Shown piece after piece: positions 8,958 to 18,137 of a stretch of 34,838 nucleotides of DNA (the first letter of the stretch is position 1; every line of letters begins with the position of its first letter). The DNA is from Bacillus norwichensis. Lineage in GTDB: Bacteria; Bacillota; Bacilli; Bacillales; Bacillaceae_C. A model generated the notes under the pieces. That model was not told the DNA's origin, did no database searches, and saw nothing but the letters and a program-made list of their open reading frames with translations. The stretch is taken from contig NZ_JACSPV010000045.1 of assembly GCF_014836955.1 (NCBI RefSeq), positions 1 through 34,838 on the forward strand. Reading direction: 5' to 3'. Position numbers and translations under genes: made by a program.

Positions 8958-8972
8958 CTGCTTCCTCCTTTG

Positions 8973-9968
8973 TCACACACTTGCTCTCTGTTGAGCCATA
9001 GGATGATGAAGCCAGCAAGCTGCCACTTGTTTTGGTCTGACTTCCTCAAGATCCGGGTCGTTCTCTCTACAGACACGCATGGCAAATTGGCATCTGGCAT
9101 AAAACGGGCAGCCTTTGGGCGGATCGATTAAATCAGGCGGTGTCCCGATAATTGGAGACAGCGGCTGCTTCTTATCCATATCCAATCGCGGAATTGAATT
9201 CAATAGTCCCATTGTGTATGGGTGCTGCGGATTAGCAAAGAGTTCCTTCACTGTTCCCGTTTCAACTACCTGCCCCGCATACATAACAACTACTCGATCA
9301 GCAACCTCCGCTACAACCCCCAGGTCATGCGTAATTAAAATAATAGATGTTCCCGTTTCCTTCTGAATTTTTTTCATCAATTCCAATATTTGCGCCTGAA
9401 TAGTTACATCAAGCGCTGTCGTAGGTTCATCTGCGATCAGCAGACGCGGATTACATGCAAGCGCCATCGCAATCATGGCCCTTTGGCGCATCCCTCCCGA
9501 AAATTCATGGGGGTATTGATTGATCCGCTTATCCGGTTGAGGAATCCCTACAAGCCTCAACATCTCAATCGCTTTTTCAACAGCAGCCTTCTTGCTTATG
9601 TCATTATGTTTGAGTATAACTTCTATAATTTGATTTCCAACCTTGCTCGTTGGATTCAAGGATGTCATCGGATCTTGGAAAATCATACTGATCTGATTTC
9701 CTCGAATACGCTGCATTTCTTTCTCAGGTACATCCAACAAATTCTTTCCTTGAAATTCAATCGTTCCCTGCTTATATTTTACTGGTGGCGAAGGAAGCAG
9801 CTTCATGATGGATTTAGCCGTAACACTTTTTCCGGAACCAGATTCTCCAACAATTGCAACTGTCTCTCCTTCTCCAACATTGAAATTGACACCCCGAACC
9901 GCTTTTACTTCCCCAGCGTAAGTGTGAAAGGATACATGCAAGTCTTTTACCTCGAGTACGTTCTTCAT
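8973..9968 (-). CDS. oppD: oligopeptide ABC transporter ATP-binding protein (OppD-like)
   Basis: The second ATPase of the importer. Motifs are Walker [21 protein letters not shown], signature SGGMRQR, Walker [13 protein letters not shown] and [10 protein letters not shown], followed by the C-terminal Cys-containing oligopeptide domain ([14 protein letters not shown]). I prefer ATG at 9968 (331 aa, [14 protein letters not shown]) because AGAGGTGA lies just upstream and homologues start here. An in-frame ATG at 9989 overlaps the oppC stop (ATGA) but lacks a ribosome site; reinitiation there is possible. Confidence 0.92.
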   Translation of the reverse strand: MKNVLEVKDLHVSFHTYAGEVKAVRGVNFNVGEGETVAIVGESGSGKSVTAKSIMKLLPSPPVKYKQGTIEFQGKNLLDVPEKEMQRIRGNQISMIFQDPMTSLNPTSKVGNQIIEVILKHNDISKKAAVEKAIEMLRLVGIPQPDKRINQYPHEFSGGMRQRAMIAMALACNPRLLIADEPTTALDVTIQAQILELMKKIQKETGTSIILITHDLGVVAEVADRVVVMYAGQVVETGTVKELFANPQHPYTMGLLNSIPRLDMDKKQPLSPIIGTPPDLIDPPKGCPFYARCQFAMRVCRENDPDLEEVRPKQVAACWLHHPMAQQRASV

Positions 9969-9985
9969 ACCGATTCTCACCTCTC

Positions 9986-10918
9986 TCATTCTCGCAACCT
10001 GGGATCAAGTGCATCCCTGAGCCCGTCTCCAAATACGTTAAAGGCCAGCATTGTCAAGGAGATTAAAATCGCTGGGATGAAAAGCTGATAGAAATGTCCC
10101 ACATGAATACTCCCTAACGAATCATTGACAAGCGTTCCCCAGCTCGCCTGCGGTGCTTGGACACCTAGTCCAAGGAAGCTTAAAGTCGCTTCTGCAAAAA
10201 TTGCCGTTGGAACACTGAGAGTGATGTTTACAAGGATAGGCCCCAATGTATTCGGTATCATGTGCTTTCTTAATATCCAGCCCATTTTTCCGCCCATTGC
10301 GTTGGATGCCTGAACAAACTCCTGTTCCTTCAATTGTAAAACCTGTCCCCTCACAAGCCTTGCCATCTGAATCCATCCAGTGATCGACAAAGCAATGATG
10401 ATCGGCCAAATTCCTTTTTCCATTACGATCATGACTAAAATCACAACAAGGAGGTAAGGGATTGCATAAAGGATTTCAGCGATCCTCATCATCGCATTAT
10501 CGACACGACCGCCTTTGATTGCTGAAATACCGCCATATGTCACACCGATGATAAAATCAATCAGCGCAGCCATCACTCCAATGAAAAGTGATATTCTTGC
10601 ACCATACCAGCTCCGGGTGAACAAATCCCTTCCCGCTGAATCCGTTCCAAACCAATGGTCAGCATTAGGCCTCAAATTCTTTTTTGTAAAATCCTGTTCA
10701 TAGTACGTATATCCGTTCAAATGTGGTCCGATAATTGCCATAATCACTAAAATCAATATGACAATTAATCCAAGCATAGCCAGTTTATTTTCAAACAGTC
10801 GACGCCATACATCAGCCCAATACGAAACGGAGGGTCTTGCAATTTTTTCAGCTTCTTTATAATTATCTTCCGCGGGCAAAAACATCTCTTCCGTCAACTT
10901 CAGTTCCTGCTTACTCAT
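9986..10918 (-). CDS. oppC: oligopeptide ABC transporter permease (OppC-like)
   Basis: An inner-membrane permease of the BPD family. After a cytoplasmic N-terminus it has an amphipathic segment and about six membrane spans, starting with the helix near residues 47-70 (LAMLGLIVILILVIMAII). The ATPase-contacting EAA loop is visible as EFVQASNAMGGKMGWILRKHMIPN. The segment HWFGTDSAGRDLFTRSWYGAR is characteristic of OppC/DppC. The 310 aa length is normal. The start overlaps the oppB stop by one base. Confidence 0.93.
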   Translation of the reverse strand: MSKQELKLTEEMFLPAEDNYKEAEKIARPSVSYWADVWRRLFENKLAMLGLIVILILVIMAIIGPHLNGYTYYEQDFTKKNLRPNADHWFGTDSAGRDLFTRSWYGARISLFIGVMAALIDFIIGVTYGGISAIKGGRVDNAMMRIAEILYAIPYLLVVILVMIVMEKGIWPIIIALSITGWIQMARLVRGQVLQLKEQEFVQASNAMGGKMGWILRKHMIPNTLGPILVNITLSVPTAIFAEATLSFLGLGVQAPQASWGTLVNDSLGSIHVGHFYQLFIPAILISLTMLAFNVFGDGLRDALDPRLRE

Positions 10919-11847
10919 TAGCTGCTCTCCCTTGTAATCTTGATTCTCGGATCAATCCATGTATAGGCTATATCCACAATAAGAATCAACCCGATGAGAA
11001 TGATGCTGTAAAAGATGGTAGACCCCAAGATAACAGGATAATCACGGCTGAAGATACTTTTTACAAACATTTCTCCCATACCTGGGATCCCAAAAATATG
11101 CTCAATGATAAAACTCCCGGTAACCAGATTAGCCGTTAGGATCCCCAACACTGTCACAACCGGCAAGATAGCATTACGGACTGCATGTTTAATAATAACG
11201 ACGCTTCCTGACAATCCTTTTGCTTTGGCTGTCAGAATATAGTCCTGATTCATCACCTCAAGCATGCTCGATCTCATTAAGCGAGCAATATAGGCCATCG
11301 GCATCATAGCGAGCGCGATGGAAGGGAGTATAGTATGCGCCCATGACTTCCATGTAGCAACGGGAAGCAACTGCCATTCAACTGAAACATAATAGATTAG
11401 GAAAGTAGCTAAGACAAAATTCGGGACCGACAAACCGATGATGGCAAGTACCATCGAGAGGTAGTCAGGCCATCGATTCCTGTTTAGTGCAGCAATGACT
11501 CCGAGGATTAAACCAAACGTAATCGCTATTAGCAATGCTTGGAGCCCTAGATGAAGAGAGACAGGAAACCCTTTTCTAATATAATCATTGACTGTGATAG
11601 ATTTTGATTTCAAAGATGGACCGAAATCAAATTGGAGAACTGATTTTAAATAATTGCCATATTGAACAATTTCAGGCTTGTCCAAATTATAATGGCGTTG
11701 CAAATTATTATATACAGCCGGTGGCATATTCCCTTCTTTTGCGAATGGATTCCCCGGAATTATTTTCATAATGATAAAAGTGAGTGTAATGATGACCCAC
11801 ACAGTGACAATTGCCCAGAACAACCGTTTTAATGTATATTTCCACAT
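10918..11847 (-). CDS. oppB: oligopeptide ABC transporter permease (OppB-like)
   Basis: The partner permease, with an N-terminal span (LFWAIVTVWVIITLTFIIM), the conserved PGNPF motif, five further hydrophobic stretches and the EAA loop YILTAKAKGLSGSVVIIKHA. I chose ATG at 11847 (309 aa, MWKYTLKRL) because AGAGGTG lies 6-7 nt upstream; a TTG six codons earlier would place that site inside the gene. About 135 nt separate it from oppA, including a strong hairpin. Confidence 0.93.
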   Translation of the reverse strand: MWKYTLKRLFWAIVTVWVIITLTFIIMKIIPGNPFAKEGNMPPAVYNNLQRHYNLDKPEIVQYGNYLKSVLQFDFGPSLKSKSITVNDYIRKGFPVSLHLGLQALLIAITFGLILGVIAALNRNRWPDYLSMVLAIIGLSVPNFVLATFLIYYVSVEWQLLPVATWKSWAHTILPSIALAMMPMAYIARLMRSSMLEVMNQDYILTAKAKGLSGSVVIIKHAVRNAILPVVTVLGILTANLVTGSFIIEHIFGIPGMGEMFVKSIFSRDYPVILGSTIFYSIILIGLILIVDIAYTWIDPRIKITRESS

Positions 11848-11943
11848 CGTGTACACCTCTTTCAAAGAGCTTTTCCTCTTGAATCCTTACACCCCTTATT
11901 AAGAATGCAAGAGTTATAAACCAATATTCCGCAATACCAAACC

Positions 11944-11967
11944 GGGTATGCCAAGAATGGCATACCC
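11944..11967 (-). terminator. intercistronic hairpin between oppA and oppB
   Basis: A perfect 10-bp stem (GGGTATGCCA/TGGCATACCC) with a 4-nt loop follows the oppA stop. No T-run comes after it on the minus strand. This fits a partial attenuator or an RNA-stabilising 3' structure that keeps binding-protein mRNA above permease mRNA, as is known for many ABC importer operons. Confidence 0.6.
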
Positions 11968-11981
11968 CTTAAATGGCTTGT

Positions 11982-13655
11982 TTACTTTTCAATGTCAGCA
12001 TAAATGAACTGCGGATAACGATTGGTCGGTGTAAAGACCCCTTTTACATGCGGTTTGAGTGTAAACGGTTGCGTGTAGAAATAAACAGGAATAACAGGCA
12101 TCTCACTGATTAAAATTTCTTCCGCTTTATGCATGGCTTCCATGCGTTCTTTTGGATCCATGGAAGCTCTAGCTGTCTTCAGATTTTTGTCGTATTCAGC
12201 ATTGCTCCAATTCGGATCATTATGGGAACCTCCAGTTACCCATAGACCGAGGAACGTCATCGGATCTACGTAATCCCCAACCCAACCGCCACGGGAAATG
12301 TCATAATCTCCTGCTTTTTCACGGTCAAGTTTCACTTGGAATTCTACATTTTCCAAAGTTACTTCGATATCTAAGTTTTTGCGCCACATTTCCTGCGCAG
12401 CCTCAGCAATTTTCTTATGTCCTTCGTTCGTATTATACGTTAGTGTAAATTTCGGCATTTTATCCATGCCTTCTTCAGCAAGTCCTTCTTTTAAAAGTTT
12501 TTTCGCTTCTTCTCCATCTTCCTTAAACAAAGCTCCTGAGTTTTCCTGGAAGTCTCCTTCAACATCAGGAATTCCTGGCGGTACCACGCCATATGCCGGC
12601 GGCTGTTTACCTTGTGCAACATGCTCGACAATTGCTTTACGGTCAAGCGCCATTGATAATGCTTTTCTAACTTTAACATTGTTAAACGGTTTCACTTCAG
12701 TATTTAAGTTATAATAATAAACTGCTAGATCTGGTTCAATTTGCAATTCAGGATCGTCTGAGCTGGCAAGCTCTCCTTGAACATCCTGCGGCAACGGATA
12801 AACTAAATCAAGCTCATCTGCCTGATACATTTGCCATGCTGTATCTTCATTATCAATCATGACAAAGTTGACTTCGTCAAGATTAATTTTATCTTTATCA
12901 TAATAATTTTCATTTTTTTCCAGTTTTATGCTATCTTTATGTTCCCATTCAGTAAGTTTGAAAGCTCCATTAGAAACATAACCGTCAGCTTCCAAAGCCC
13001 AATCCGGATTTTCTTCCTGAACTTTCTTGTTCACTGGATAATAAGTATAGAATGAGGTTAAATCAAGAAAATAAGGTGTTGGCTCAGCCAATGTAACCTC
13101 TAGAGTCTTTTCATCTTTTGCCTTAACCCCCACTTTTTCTTCTAATTCAGCATACTCATCTTTATTTTCCGAGCTATTGTACTCTTCCCCTCCAGCAAGA
13201 TAATATAGCTGATAGGCATATTCGGAAGCGGTTTCAGGATTAAGCGCATACTTCCAAGCATATTCAAAATCTTCGGCTTTAACCGGATCACCATTCGACC
13301 ATTTCACATCATCTTTCAGCTGGAATGTCCATGTAAGGCCGTCATCGCTGACCTCCCATTCTTTTGCCATCCCCTCGACAATTTCCCCTTCTGGCGTTTT
13401 CTTTGTCAATCCTTCAAAAGCGTGTTCTAGTACCCAAGAGTCATGAGTTCCTTCAGCTGTCCCCGGATGTAAAGACCCCGGCTCCTCTGTGTTATTCAGG
13501 TGCAACACTTTCTTCTCATCGGACTTCTGTTCTTCACCAGATTTTTCACTATCCGAAGAATCCGGCTTCGATTCAGTTTCGCCGCTAAAACAGCCGCCTA
13601 GCAGCAAAATGAATGCGGTTACAAAACTTAATAAAGTAAAACGTTTCTTCCTCAT
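11982..13655 (-). CDS. oppA: oligopeptide-binding lipoprotein (OppA-like, SBP family 5)
   Basis: This extracytoplasmic receptor captures peptides for OppBCDF. The signal peptide (MRKKRFTLLSFVTAFILLLG) ends in a lipobox LLGGC with lipidation Cys at 22. A charged Ser/Glu/Lys linker follows, then an SBP_bac_5 fold with LTWTFQLKDDVKWSNGDPV, WALEADGYVSNGAFKL and the late block YDISRGGWVGDYVDPMTFL. I chose ATG at 13655 (557 aa) because AAGGGGGA is correctly spaced upstream; the TTG ten codons earlier is not needed. Peptide specificity cannot be read from the sequence. Confidence 0.94.
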   Translation of the reverse strand: MRKKRFTLLSFVTAFILLLGGCFSGETESKPDSSDSEKSGEEQKSDEKKVLHLNNTEEPGSLHPGTAEGTHDSWVLEHAFEGLTKKTPEGEIVEGMAKEWEVSDDGLTWTFQLKDDVKWSNGDPVKAEDFEYAWKYALNPETASEYAYQLYYLAGGEEYNSSENKDEYAELEEKVGVKAKDEKTLEVTLAEPTPYFLDLTSFYTYYPVNKKVQEENPDWALEADGYVSNGAFKLTEWEHKDSIKLEKNENYYDKDKINLDEVNFVMIDNEDTAWQMYQADELDLVYPLPQDVQGELASSDDPELQIEPDLAVYYYNLNTEVKPFNNVKVRKALSMALDRKAIVEHVAQGKQPPAYGVVPPGIPDVEGDFQENSGALFKEDGEEAKKLLKEGLAEEGMDKMPKFTLTYNTNEGHKKIAEAAQEMWRKNLDIEVTLENVEFQVKLDREKAGDYDISRGGWVGDYVDPMTFLGLWVTGGSHNDPNWSNAEYDKNLKTARASMDPKERMEAMHKAEEILISEMPVIPVYFYTQPFTLKPHVKGVFTPTNRYPQFIYADIEK

Positions 13656-13758
13656 ATTAATTCCCCCTTTTCGAGTATTTTGCAATGAACTAGCAAATTA
13701 TTTCTACCACTGTTCTATGATGTTTATTACAATTTATTTGCTTTTCCATTACACCACT

Positions 13759-13788
13759 AATATACCAAAAAGGGAGTCATAGTTTCAA
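13759..13788 (-). promoter_or_regulatory. sigma-A-type promoter of the opp operon
   Basis: TTGAAA (13783-13788) and TATATT (13759-13764) are separated by 18 nt on the minus strand and point into oppA, about 100 nt away. No obvious CodY box or other operator was identified by eye. Confidence 0.6.
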
Positions 13789-13811
13789 ATATTATTATAC
13801 TATCAAATTTA

Positions 13812-13840
13812 TTTTCCCCGTTATAGAGCAACGGGGAAAA
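13812..13840 (-). terminator. terminator after the ABC-2 permease gene
   Basis: An 11-bp perfect inverted repeat (TTTTCCCCGTT with AACGGGGAAAA) with a 7-nt loop lies about 37 nt past the permease stop. On the minus strand the T-tract is interrupted (AAAATAAATTT). It separates the preceding operon from the oppA promoter. Confidence 0.6.
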
Positions 13841-13876
13841 TGTCATTTTAAGTCTTTTTTTGTCTATTTTATGCGA

Positions 13877-14836
13877 TTAAGACGCGATATCACGCTTAGT
13901 GAAGAATAAAAATGCTAGAACGTGAAAAATGAAAAAATAGATAAATAAAATTATAATGGAAAACTTCATTGTCATACTTTCGACCAATGGCATCCCATCG
14001 ACATATTGCATCAAATTTGTATTTGCGAACAAACTGTATTTTGCCCATTCAAATTTAGCTGCCAATAAATTTGTTATCGTTTCACCTGTAAAAAGTAGAA
14101 AAACGGATAAACCAATTGCAAGTGCACTATTCCTAAACACTGCCGAAATCATAAACGCCATGGCAGCAAGCAAAAAGATGCTTAAAGCGTTAAATATATA
14201 GGATTTGATCAAATACAAGAACAGACTTTGCTCCTCGACTTGGCCGTTTACATATGCAAGGTGGACATTTTGCGCAGCTTCACCTGTTCCAAATAACACA
14301 ACCCCGGCCAGTGCTGAAAAAACAAACAATATAATGAGTAAAAACAGAAGGAAAATATTTACCGCAATATATTTTGAAAGTAGGATTTTCCATCGTTTAT
14401 ATGGCTTCACAAGCAGTACTTTAATTGTCCCCCTGGAAAATTCGTTGGCCACAATTCCCGCGGCGATGATCAAAACAAACAATCCTGGAAAAGGAATCAG
14501 TCCTGTCGAATCATTGATAAAGGTCCAAACAGTGCTTTCAGAAACTGGTGGCAAGTCATTTTTTATTCGATAATCATTTAAGGCCATCTCAGTATCATAG
14601 AACTCTTTCAGGGATGGAGTCATGACTTGCACATTTCCGGCTTCCTGTTTCATCGATTCGTTTTTCGCCATCAACTCCTGCTTCCAGTCACTTCCTGATG
14701 ACGGCTTTTCTTTTGTTTCAAGGTATTTTGTCATGCCTGCATAGGCAAACAGGATTAGGACGAGTAATCCAATCATGAGAATGGTGCTTTTTTGCCTATA
14801 TATCTTCTCCCATTCATTCCGTATTAAATTAAACAT
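13877..14836 (-). CDS. ABC-2 family transporter permease
   Basis: This integral membrane protein of 319 aa has one N-terminal span (about residues 18-32), a long extracytoplasmic charged region (about 35-110), then about five further spans, including LFVLIIAAGIVANEFSRGTIKVLL. The last is a typical ABC-2 permease motif, with a cytoplasmic helix after the NEFSRGT turn. AGGAGGTG precedes the ATG, which overlaps the upstream ATPase gene by 8 nt, so the two form an export pair of the BcrA/BcrB (bacitracin-type) class. The substrate is unknown; antimicrobial peptide or lipid-linked compounds are common for this class. Confidence 0.85.
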   Translation of the reverse strand: MFNLIRNEWEKIYRQKSTILMIGLLVLILFAYAGMTKYLETKEKPSSGSDWKQELMAKNESMKQEAGNVQVMTPSLKEFYDTEMALNDYRIKNDLPPVSESTVWTFINDSTGLIPFPGLFVLIIAAGIVANEFSRGTIKVLLVKPYKRWKILLSKYIAVNIFLLFLLIILFVFSALAGVVLFGTGEAAQNVHLAYVNGQVEEQSLFLYLIKSYIFNALSIFLLAAMAFMISAVFRNSALAIGLSVFLLFTGETITNLLAAKFEWAKYSLFANTNLMQYVDGMPLVESMTMKFSIIILFIYFFIFHVLAFLFFTKRDIAS

Positions 14837-15752
14837 GGGCTGACACCTCCTGATGATTGGTTATCTCCAAAAACTTTTCCTCGAGTGACTTTTTGAGAGG
14901 ACGGATTTCGAACACAAGCAGTTCATTTTCCAGTAATAAGCGCAATGTATCCGGAACCTCACTTGTCTCCAAAAAGATTTGAATACCTTTATCATGCTTT
15001 ACGGCTTGAATACCGTTCCTTGATAAAACTTTTATTGCCTTATTCTTATTATCAACATCACAGAAATAAGTTTTCCTGTCTGTTTCTGTCTCCTCGCTTA
15101 AAACATTTTGAACATTTATCAGCTGTCCTTTTTGAATGATAGCGATTCGGTCGCACATCATTTCCATTTCGGATAACAAATGGCTTGATACAATAATGGC
15201 TAGGTTCTTCCTTTCGGCTAATTTTCTCAAATAGTCCCTGATCTCTCTTATTCCGGCAGGATCAAGACCATTTGTCGGCTCATCCAGAATAAGGATTTTC
15301 GGGTCATGCAGAAGACTTTGAGCAATACCTAACCTTTGTCTCATTCCCAAAGAATACGTTTTGACCTTATCATGAATTCGCCCTGACAAACCCACAAGCC
15401 TAACAACCTCATCAATTTTTTCCTTGCTTACGCCTTTATACGCACGAGCAGCCTGCTGAAGGTTCTGGTATCCGGTCAAAAATTTATACAACTCAGGATT
15501 TTCAACAATAGCTCCTACATAACTAATCGCCTTTTCATAATCTTTGCTGACACTGCTCCCGCAAATTTTAATTTCTCCAGATGACATACCAATGAGTCCA
15601 ACAATCATTCTAATCGTTGTCGTTTTCCCTGCGCCATTCGGCCCTAAAAAACCGAATACCTCGCCAGCCTTTACATTAAAGGTCAAATCATCAATAATTG
15701 TTCTTCCTTTAATTGTTTTCGTTACTTTTTCTAGCTCAACGACTGCTGTCAT
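14829..15752 (-). CDS. ABC transporter ATP-binding protein (BcrA-type)
   Basis: A 307-aa ATPase with Walker [10 protein letters not shown], signature [12 protein letters not shown], Walker [23 protein letters not shown] as H-loop, and a C-terminal extension of about 90 aa typical of BcrA-type drug-export ATPases. ATG at 15752 follows AGGAAGTGA; a TTG one codon earlier is less likely. It overlaps the preceding ATPase gene by 17 nt and the permease gene by 8 nt. It probably energises the permease encoded at 13877-14836. Confidence 0.88.
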   Translation of the reverse strand: MTAVVELEKVTKTIKGRTIIDDLTFNVKAGEVFGFLGPNGAGKTTTIRMIVGLIGMSSGEIKICGSSVSKDYEKAISYVGAIVENPELYKFLTGYQNLQQAARAYKGVSKEKIDEVVRLVGLSGRIHDKVKTYSLGMRQRLGIAQSLLHDPKILILDEPTNGLDPAGIREIRDYLRKLAERKNLAIIVSSHLLSEMEMMCDRIAIIQKGQLINVQNVLSEETETDRKTYFCDVDNKNKAIKVLSRNGIQAVKHDKGIQIFLETSEVPDTLRLLLENELLVFEIRPLKKSLEEKFLEITNHQEVSAHV

Positions 15753-16467
15753 CAAGATTCACTTCCTCTCGTCGATTTTCCATTATTGATTTAAACCATT
15801 TTAAGACAGAGATTCCTTGTTCTTCCCGAAGACTTTCCACATTTTCGCGACCAATAATATCTCCGTTATAAATGACGACGACTTCATCCATAATCGGTTC
15901 GATCTCGTCAATTTCATGTGTTGCGATAATAACTGTCTGCTTATCAAAATTAATATAAGTTAACAGACTTTTAACGATTGAATCTCTCACCATCGGATCC
16001 AATCCAGAAAATGGTTCATCCAATAAAATGACAGGAACATCTCTCGCCAATGTTAGAACAAGCTTCAGTCTTCCCCTGTTTCCTTTTGAAAGCTGCTTGA
16101 TTTTTTTATCTGCTGGAAGCTCCATTTCCTGTAAAAGCTGAAAGGCCTTTGCCCTGTCAAAGTCTGGAAACTGAGAGTCGTAAAATTCAATCATTTTTCC
16201 AGTGGTAAAAGAATCGTAGAACATATCCAATTCCGTCAAATAGGCTACTTTTTGACTGATCCTCCGTGTCACATTTTCCTGTAAAACCGAAACCGTTCCG
16301 CTGTTTGGGTAGACCAAACCTGTGATCAACTTTAAAGTGGTGGACTTTCCGCTTCCATTTGGACCGAGTAGACCATAAATTTTACCTGGCTCAAAATCCA
16401 ATGTTACGTTGTTCAAGGCCTTTGCCGAACCATACTTTTTCGTTACGCCGTTTAACTTAATAATCAT
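15736..16467 (-). CDS. ABC transporter ATP-binding protein (YtrB-like)
   Basis: A 243-aa ATPase with Walker [10 protein letters not shown], a degenerate signature LSKGNRGRL, Walker [14 protein letters not shown] and [10 protein letters not shown]. The close link to a YtrA-type GntR gene (4-nt overlap upstream) and the signature form are typical of YtrB-like ATPases. It most plausibly pairs with the permease encoded at 16843-17628. Substrate unknown; in B. subtilis the ytr operon responds to cell-wall antibiotics. Confidence 0.87.
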   Translation of the reverse strand: MIIKLNGVTKKYGSAKALNNVTLDFEPGKIYGLLGPNGSGKSTTLKLITGLVYPNSGTVSVLQENVTRRISQKVAYLTELDMFYDSFTTGKMIEFYDSQFPDFDRAKAFQLLQEMELPADKKIKQLSKGNRGRLKLVLTLARDVPVILLDEPFSGLDPMVRDSIVKSLLTYINFDKQTVIIATHEIDEIEPIMDEVVVIYNGDIIGRENVESLREEQGISVLKWFKSIMENRREEVNLDDSSR

Positions 16468-16838
16468 TTTTGCTTTCCTCCTTCCAAGTAGTTCTTCAGC
16501 CCGTTCAACATCTGCTGTTTTGATAATCCCAGTTCCTCCATGCTTCTTACAAATTGTCCAATCACTTCTGTTTGCATAGATTCCTTCAGTTCGTCTACAA
16601 TACTCCCTCGTTCTATGACAAATGTCCCCTGCCCACGCTTTGTTTCCACAATTCCCATCCTTTCCATTTCGGCATATGACCTCTGAATCGTATTTGGATT
16701 TACACCCGACTTCACAGCCATTTCTCTTACAGAAGGCAACTTTTCCCCGGGTTTTATTTCACCGCGAATGATCCTTTGAAATATCTTTTCAGTAATTTGT
16801 ATATAAATGGGTTTGGATGCTTCAAAGTCCTTAGCCAT
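16464..16838 (-). CDS. GntR-family repressor (YtrA subfamily)
   Basis: A short 124-aa regulator: a GntR winged helix at residues about 8-75 ([48 protein letters not shown]) and a short C-terminal dimerisation segment without an effector domain, which defines the YtrA type. I chose ATG at 16838 because GGAGGTG from the end of the permease gene is properly spaced; the longer reading frame starting at 16865 would overlap the permease. It likely represses its own operon through the palindrome at 17650-17685. The inducer is unknown. Confidence 0.9.
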   Translation of the reverse strand: MAKDFEASKPIYIQITEKIFQRIIRGEIKPGEKLPSVREMAVKSGVNPNTIQRSYAEMERMGIVETKRGQGTFVIERGSIVDELKESMQTEVIGQFVRSMEELGLSKQQMLNGLKNYLEGGKQK

Positions 16839-16842
16839 GTTT

Positions 16843-17628
16843 CTACACCTCCACTTTCCGGTCAAGCAGCCAGCTAGCGAGAAGGAAAAAGATGAGAGAC
16901 AAAACGATGTACAAACAGATCGTCATAATTGGTATATGGGCATCAGTTTGCAAAATGGCCCAGCCATTTTGTTCCTGATAACTCATTCTTGGTGCAATAT
17001 TTATACTTACACCAAACGAAAACAACTCATTTTTGAACAGCCTAGTTTTAGTAAGGAGAACTTCCAGCGCATTGTAAGCAAAGCAGACAAGAATGACCGC
17101 AATCCAACGGAAGCTTCTGATAGTCGGATACTTTCCAAGAGAATGATAAACTGACCAAAGAAAGATACACCAGATGGAGATATACATTGACGCTCCAAAA
17201 ATACCTAACTGCATAAGAAATCCATTTTTAAAGGGCATAAAGCCGTTGAAACTGTCGATCAATCCATTATTGAGTAAAACTTTCATAACAAAAAGGGCAT
17301 ACAGAGAAACAAAAATTTGCGCAATCAATTGAATAATGGCTGCCGAACTGATTTTCGAAAGCAGTAATTTAATGCTGCTTTGCGGGTTGTAAAGCCATAA
17401 CTGTGTTTTCCCTTCAATATTCAAAACAGTAAGGACCGATAGTGGTGCCAAAAACACCTGGAAAGCAGCAATCGTCATAAGAAAAGGAACAATGATACTT
17501 GGTTCCGATGAATAAACTGATAAGGCATAAACCCCAATCATTCCAAGAAACATGAAAACAAGCCAGACCATCCACCAAAATTTCATTAAGTTTAAATCTT
17601 TCTTTAATAGTCCGTTAAATGCACGCAT
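16843..17628 (-). CDS. ABC transporter membrane protein, first gene of GntR operon
   Basis: A 261-aa protein with about six predicted membrane spans (starting FWWMVWLVFMFLGMIGVYAL and ending YIVLSLIFFLLASWLL). It lacks motifs that identify a substrate. GGAGGT sits 7 nt before the ATG. It precedes the GntR gene by 4 nt and most likely forms a transporter with the YtrB-like ATPase downstream. The gene directly follows the palindromic operator, so it is the first gene under GntR control. Confidence 0.8.
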   Translation of the reverse strand: MRAFNGLLKKDLNLMKFWWMVWLVFMFLGMIGVYALSVYSSEPSIIVPFLMTIAAFQVFLAPLSVLTVLNIEGKTQLWLYNPQSSIKLLLSKISSAAIIQLIAQIFVSLYALFVMKVLLNNGLIDSFNGFMPFKNGFLMQLGIFGASMYISIWCIFLWSVYHSLGKYPTIRSFRWIAVILVCFAYNALEVLLTKTRLFKNELFSFGVSINIAPRMSYQEQNGWAILQTDAHIPIMTICLYIVLSLIFFLLASWLLDRKVEV

Positions 17629-17649
17629 GCTATTGACCTCCGCTCACTT

Positions 17650-17685
17650 TGTATTAGTGTATTAATTAGATAGTACACTAATACA
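17650..17685. promoter_or_regulatory. probable GntR (YtrA-type) operator
   Basis: A perfect 12-bp inverted repeat, TGTATTAGTGTA (17650-17661) and TACACTAATACA (17674-17685), with a 12-nt spacer. It overlaps the -10 and initiation region of the promoter for an operon that encodes a YtrA-type GntR repressor. Such arms with AGTGTA/TACACT cores are characteristic of that subfamily. Autoregulation is inference. Confidence 0.75.
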
Positions 17686-17699
17686 AATATACATGTCAA
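17670..17699 (-). promoter_or_regulatory. promoter of the GntR/ABC operon
   Basis: Consensus TTGACA (17694-17699) with TACTAT (17670-17675) 18 nt downstream on the minus strand. The right palindrome arm covers most of the spacer and reaches into the -10, so repressor binding would block RNA polymerase. Confidence 0.65.
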
Positions 17700-17744
17700 A
17701 CCCATTTTTGAAAAAAGGGGGTGTAAGAGGGGTTTTTATAACAC

Positions 17745-17900
17745 ATTTGAGACTTTGCCATGAGTTCGGACATCTCTGCTCCGCATTCATTACCATTTTC
17801 GAGATTTTCCCATGAGTTCGAGCCGCTTTACTACACATTCGTTATTCGATTTTAGACTTCTCTACGAGTTGGGAATACCTGTGCCATTTCACATAATGCA
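17745..17900. repeat. degenerate 52-bp tandem repeat, three units
   Basis: Related units begin near 17749 (GAGACTTTGCCATGAGTTCG), 17801 (GAGATTTTCCCATGAGTTCG) and 17853 (TAGACTTCTCTACGAGTTGG), each 52 bp apart. Each unit ends in a CATTC-like segment. Coding is unlikely. Confidence 0.7.
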
Positions 17901-18041
17901 CCAGATTCTTTTCGGTATCTGGTTGCGTTTTCGTCCTTCTTACTTTTCAAATTTCTTATCAAAATGTGCCTTGGCGTATTTACGCCCAGATCTTATCGAA
18001 TTCCGTTCGATAAGTTTCCGCTGAAAATCTATAGGGCTTTA

Positions 18042-18137
18042 ACTTTATTCAGCCAGACTTTGAACCTCCACTGGATTGAATACCGATATGCTTTCACCCA
18101 CCTCTTACAGGCTTGGGAGGCTTCTACTGAATAAAGT
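18042..18137. repeat. short element with inverted ends
   Basis: ACTTTATTCAG (18042-18052) and CTGAATAAAGT (18127-18137) are exact reverse complements flanking 74 bp. The similarity continues weakly inward (CCTCC near 18065-18070 and GGGAGG near 18115). It could be a small MITE-like element or a long RNA hairpin. Confidence 0.5.

Noticed and set aside
17812-18024. 70-codon plus-strand ORF between the GntR operon and the glycosylase gene
   Set aside because: It lies in the 52-bp tandem repeat and following non-coding DNA, has no ribosome site and reads as random sequence.
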